A DNA stretch of 5,476 nucleotides from Clostridiales bacterium UBA1777 (GTDB lineage Bacteria > Bacillota > Clostridia > Oscillospirales > Oscillospiraceae): contig DCGN01000114.1 in the NCBI GenBank assembly GCA_002315275.1, positions 1,703 to 7,178 on the forward strand. The letters are read 5' to 3'. The position numbers and the translations under genes are program-made. Under the pieces are notes generated by a model. That model saw nothing but the letters and a program-made list of their open reading frames with translations, was not told the origin of the DNA and searched no databases. Positions within the stretch are counted from its first letter, which is position 1. Each line of letters begins with the position of its first letter. Shown one piece after another: positions 4,914-5,476 of the stretch.

Positions 4914-5476
4914 ATGCTCCGAGCAGAACATTTCACATACTCGATGGCGGGAAGACCTCTTTATGAGAACGCCTCTTTCACAATAGAAGAAGGACAGCAC
5001 TGCGCTCTTATAGGCAGCAACGGATCAGGCAAGACAACGCTTATCGATCTGCTGCTGAATCCGGAGGATTTCCTTTTCAAAGGCAAGGTCTTCAAAGAGA
5101 AGATAGACCATGTAGGTTATGTAAACCAATTCGTAGACAGCGAGAAGAACAGAGAAATAAGCGCATACGGGTATCTCTGTGAGGATTTCGATGCGATGCA
5201 AAAGCGCATGGATGAGCTGTGCGAGGCTATGGAGACAGCGGAGGACAGCGATAAAACCATGGAGGACTATCAAAGCCTCATGGATGAGTACATGGCGATA
5301 GACGGCTATGACCATGAGGTGAACATCGGCAGACAGCTGAGAATGGCGGGGCTTGAGCAAATATCCGAGGTGCCGCTGTCGGCTGTAAGCGGGGGAGAAT
5401 ACAAGCTCCTGCAGATAATCCGCCAGATGCTGAGCAGACCTGAGCTCCTTGTTATGGATGAGCCGGACGTGTTCCT
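4914..5476 (+). CDS. ABC-F type ATP-binding cassette protein, N-terminal part (runs off the window)
   Basis: The first 187 residues are visible. They contain one nearly complete ABC domain without membrane segments: Walker A GSNGSGKT (34-41), Q-loop GYVNQF (68-73), an acidic helical insertion (about 90-135, with Met- and Glu-rich repeats), signature SGGEY (159-163, replacing SGGQ) and Walker B LLVMDEP (178-184). A soluble cassette starting at residue 1, with a long helical insert before the signature, is typical of ABC-F proteins, which act on ribosomes as translation factors or antibiotic-protection factors. The residues after Walker B read DEPDVFL where ABC-F proteins usually have DEPTNHLD. 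GGGAGG (4901-4906) lies 7 bases before the ATG. The second cassette and linker expected of ABC-F lie outside, so a single-cassette protein is not excluded. Confidence 0.85.
   Translation, partial: MLRAEHFTYSMAGRPLYENASFTIEEGQHCALIGSNGSGKTTLIDLLLNPEDFLFKGKVFKEKIDHVGYVNQFVDSEKNREISAYGYLCEDFDAMQKRMDELCEAMETAEDSDKTMEDYQSLMDEYMAIDGYDHEVNIGRQLRMAGLEQISEVPLSAVSGGEYKLLQIIRQMLSRPELLVMDEPDVF

Noticed and set aside
5025..5360. Leftward ORF of 111 codons inside the ABC-F gene
   Set aside because: It is antisense to the Walker-motif-bearing frame and has no independent support.

Overview
The window looks like chromosomal DNA of an anaerobic Bacillota, most likely a gut clostridium of the Oscillospiraceae/Ruminococcaceae kind. 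The basis is strong AGGAGG-type ribosome binding sites, sigma-A promoters with 17-bp spacers, roughly balanced base composition, and a gene pair of the oxygen-sensitive 2-hydroxyacyl-CoA dehydratase superfamily. The genus assignment is inference.

Layout from left to right. Bases 1-22 are the 5' end of a tRNA gene read leftward, with a near-consensus promoter at 35-63. A YunG-like protein (91-540, +) follows. The 229-bp gap after it holds a long hairpin at 579-620 and a strong rightward promoter at 683-711. That promoter drives an apparent three-gene operon: two dehydratase-family subunits (770-1966 and 1966-3552, overlapping by one base) and a 55-residue single-span membrane protein (3570-3737). 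The operon ends at a strong hairpin terminator (3752-3792). A convergent GNAT acetyltransferase (3807-4433, -) comes next. Upstream of it lies a structured noncoding segment (4453-4544). Then comes a small conserved protein (4586-4792, -) with its own terminator and a promoter overlapped by a perfect 15-bp palindrome. Divergent from it, an ABC-F type ATPase (4914 onward, +) runs off the right edge.

The central operon is the main biological unit. The two large genes look like the alpha and beta halves of an iron-sulfur dehydratase or reductase acting on CoA thioesters, and the third gene adds a tiny membrane protein that is easily missed because of its size. No activator ATPase (HgdC type), CoA-transferase, electron-transfer flavoprotein or acyl-CoA dehydrogenase is present here, so the substrate cannot be read from context and the activator must be elsewhere. 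The flanking genes appear to be independent single-gene units. No mobile element, CRISPR array or integration site was seen, and no stretch longer than 300 bases lacks a gene.
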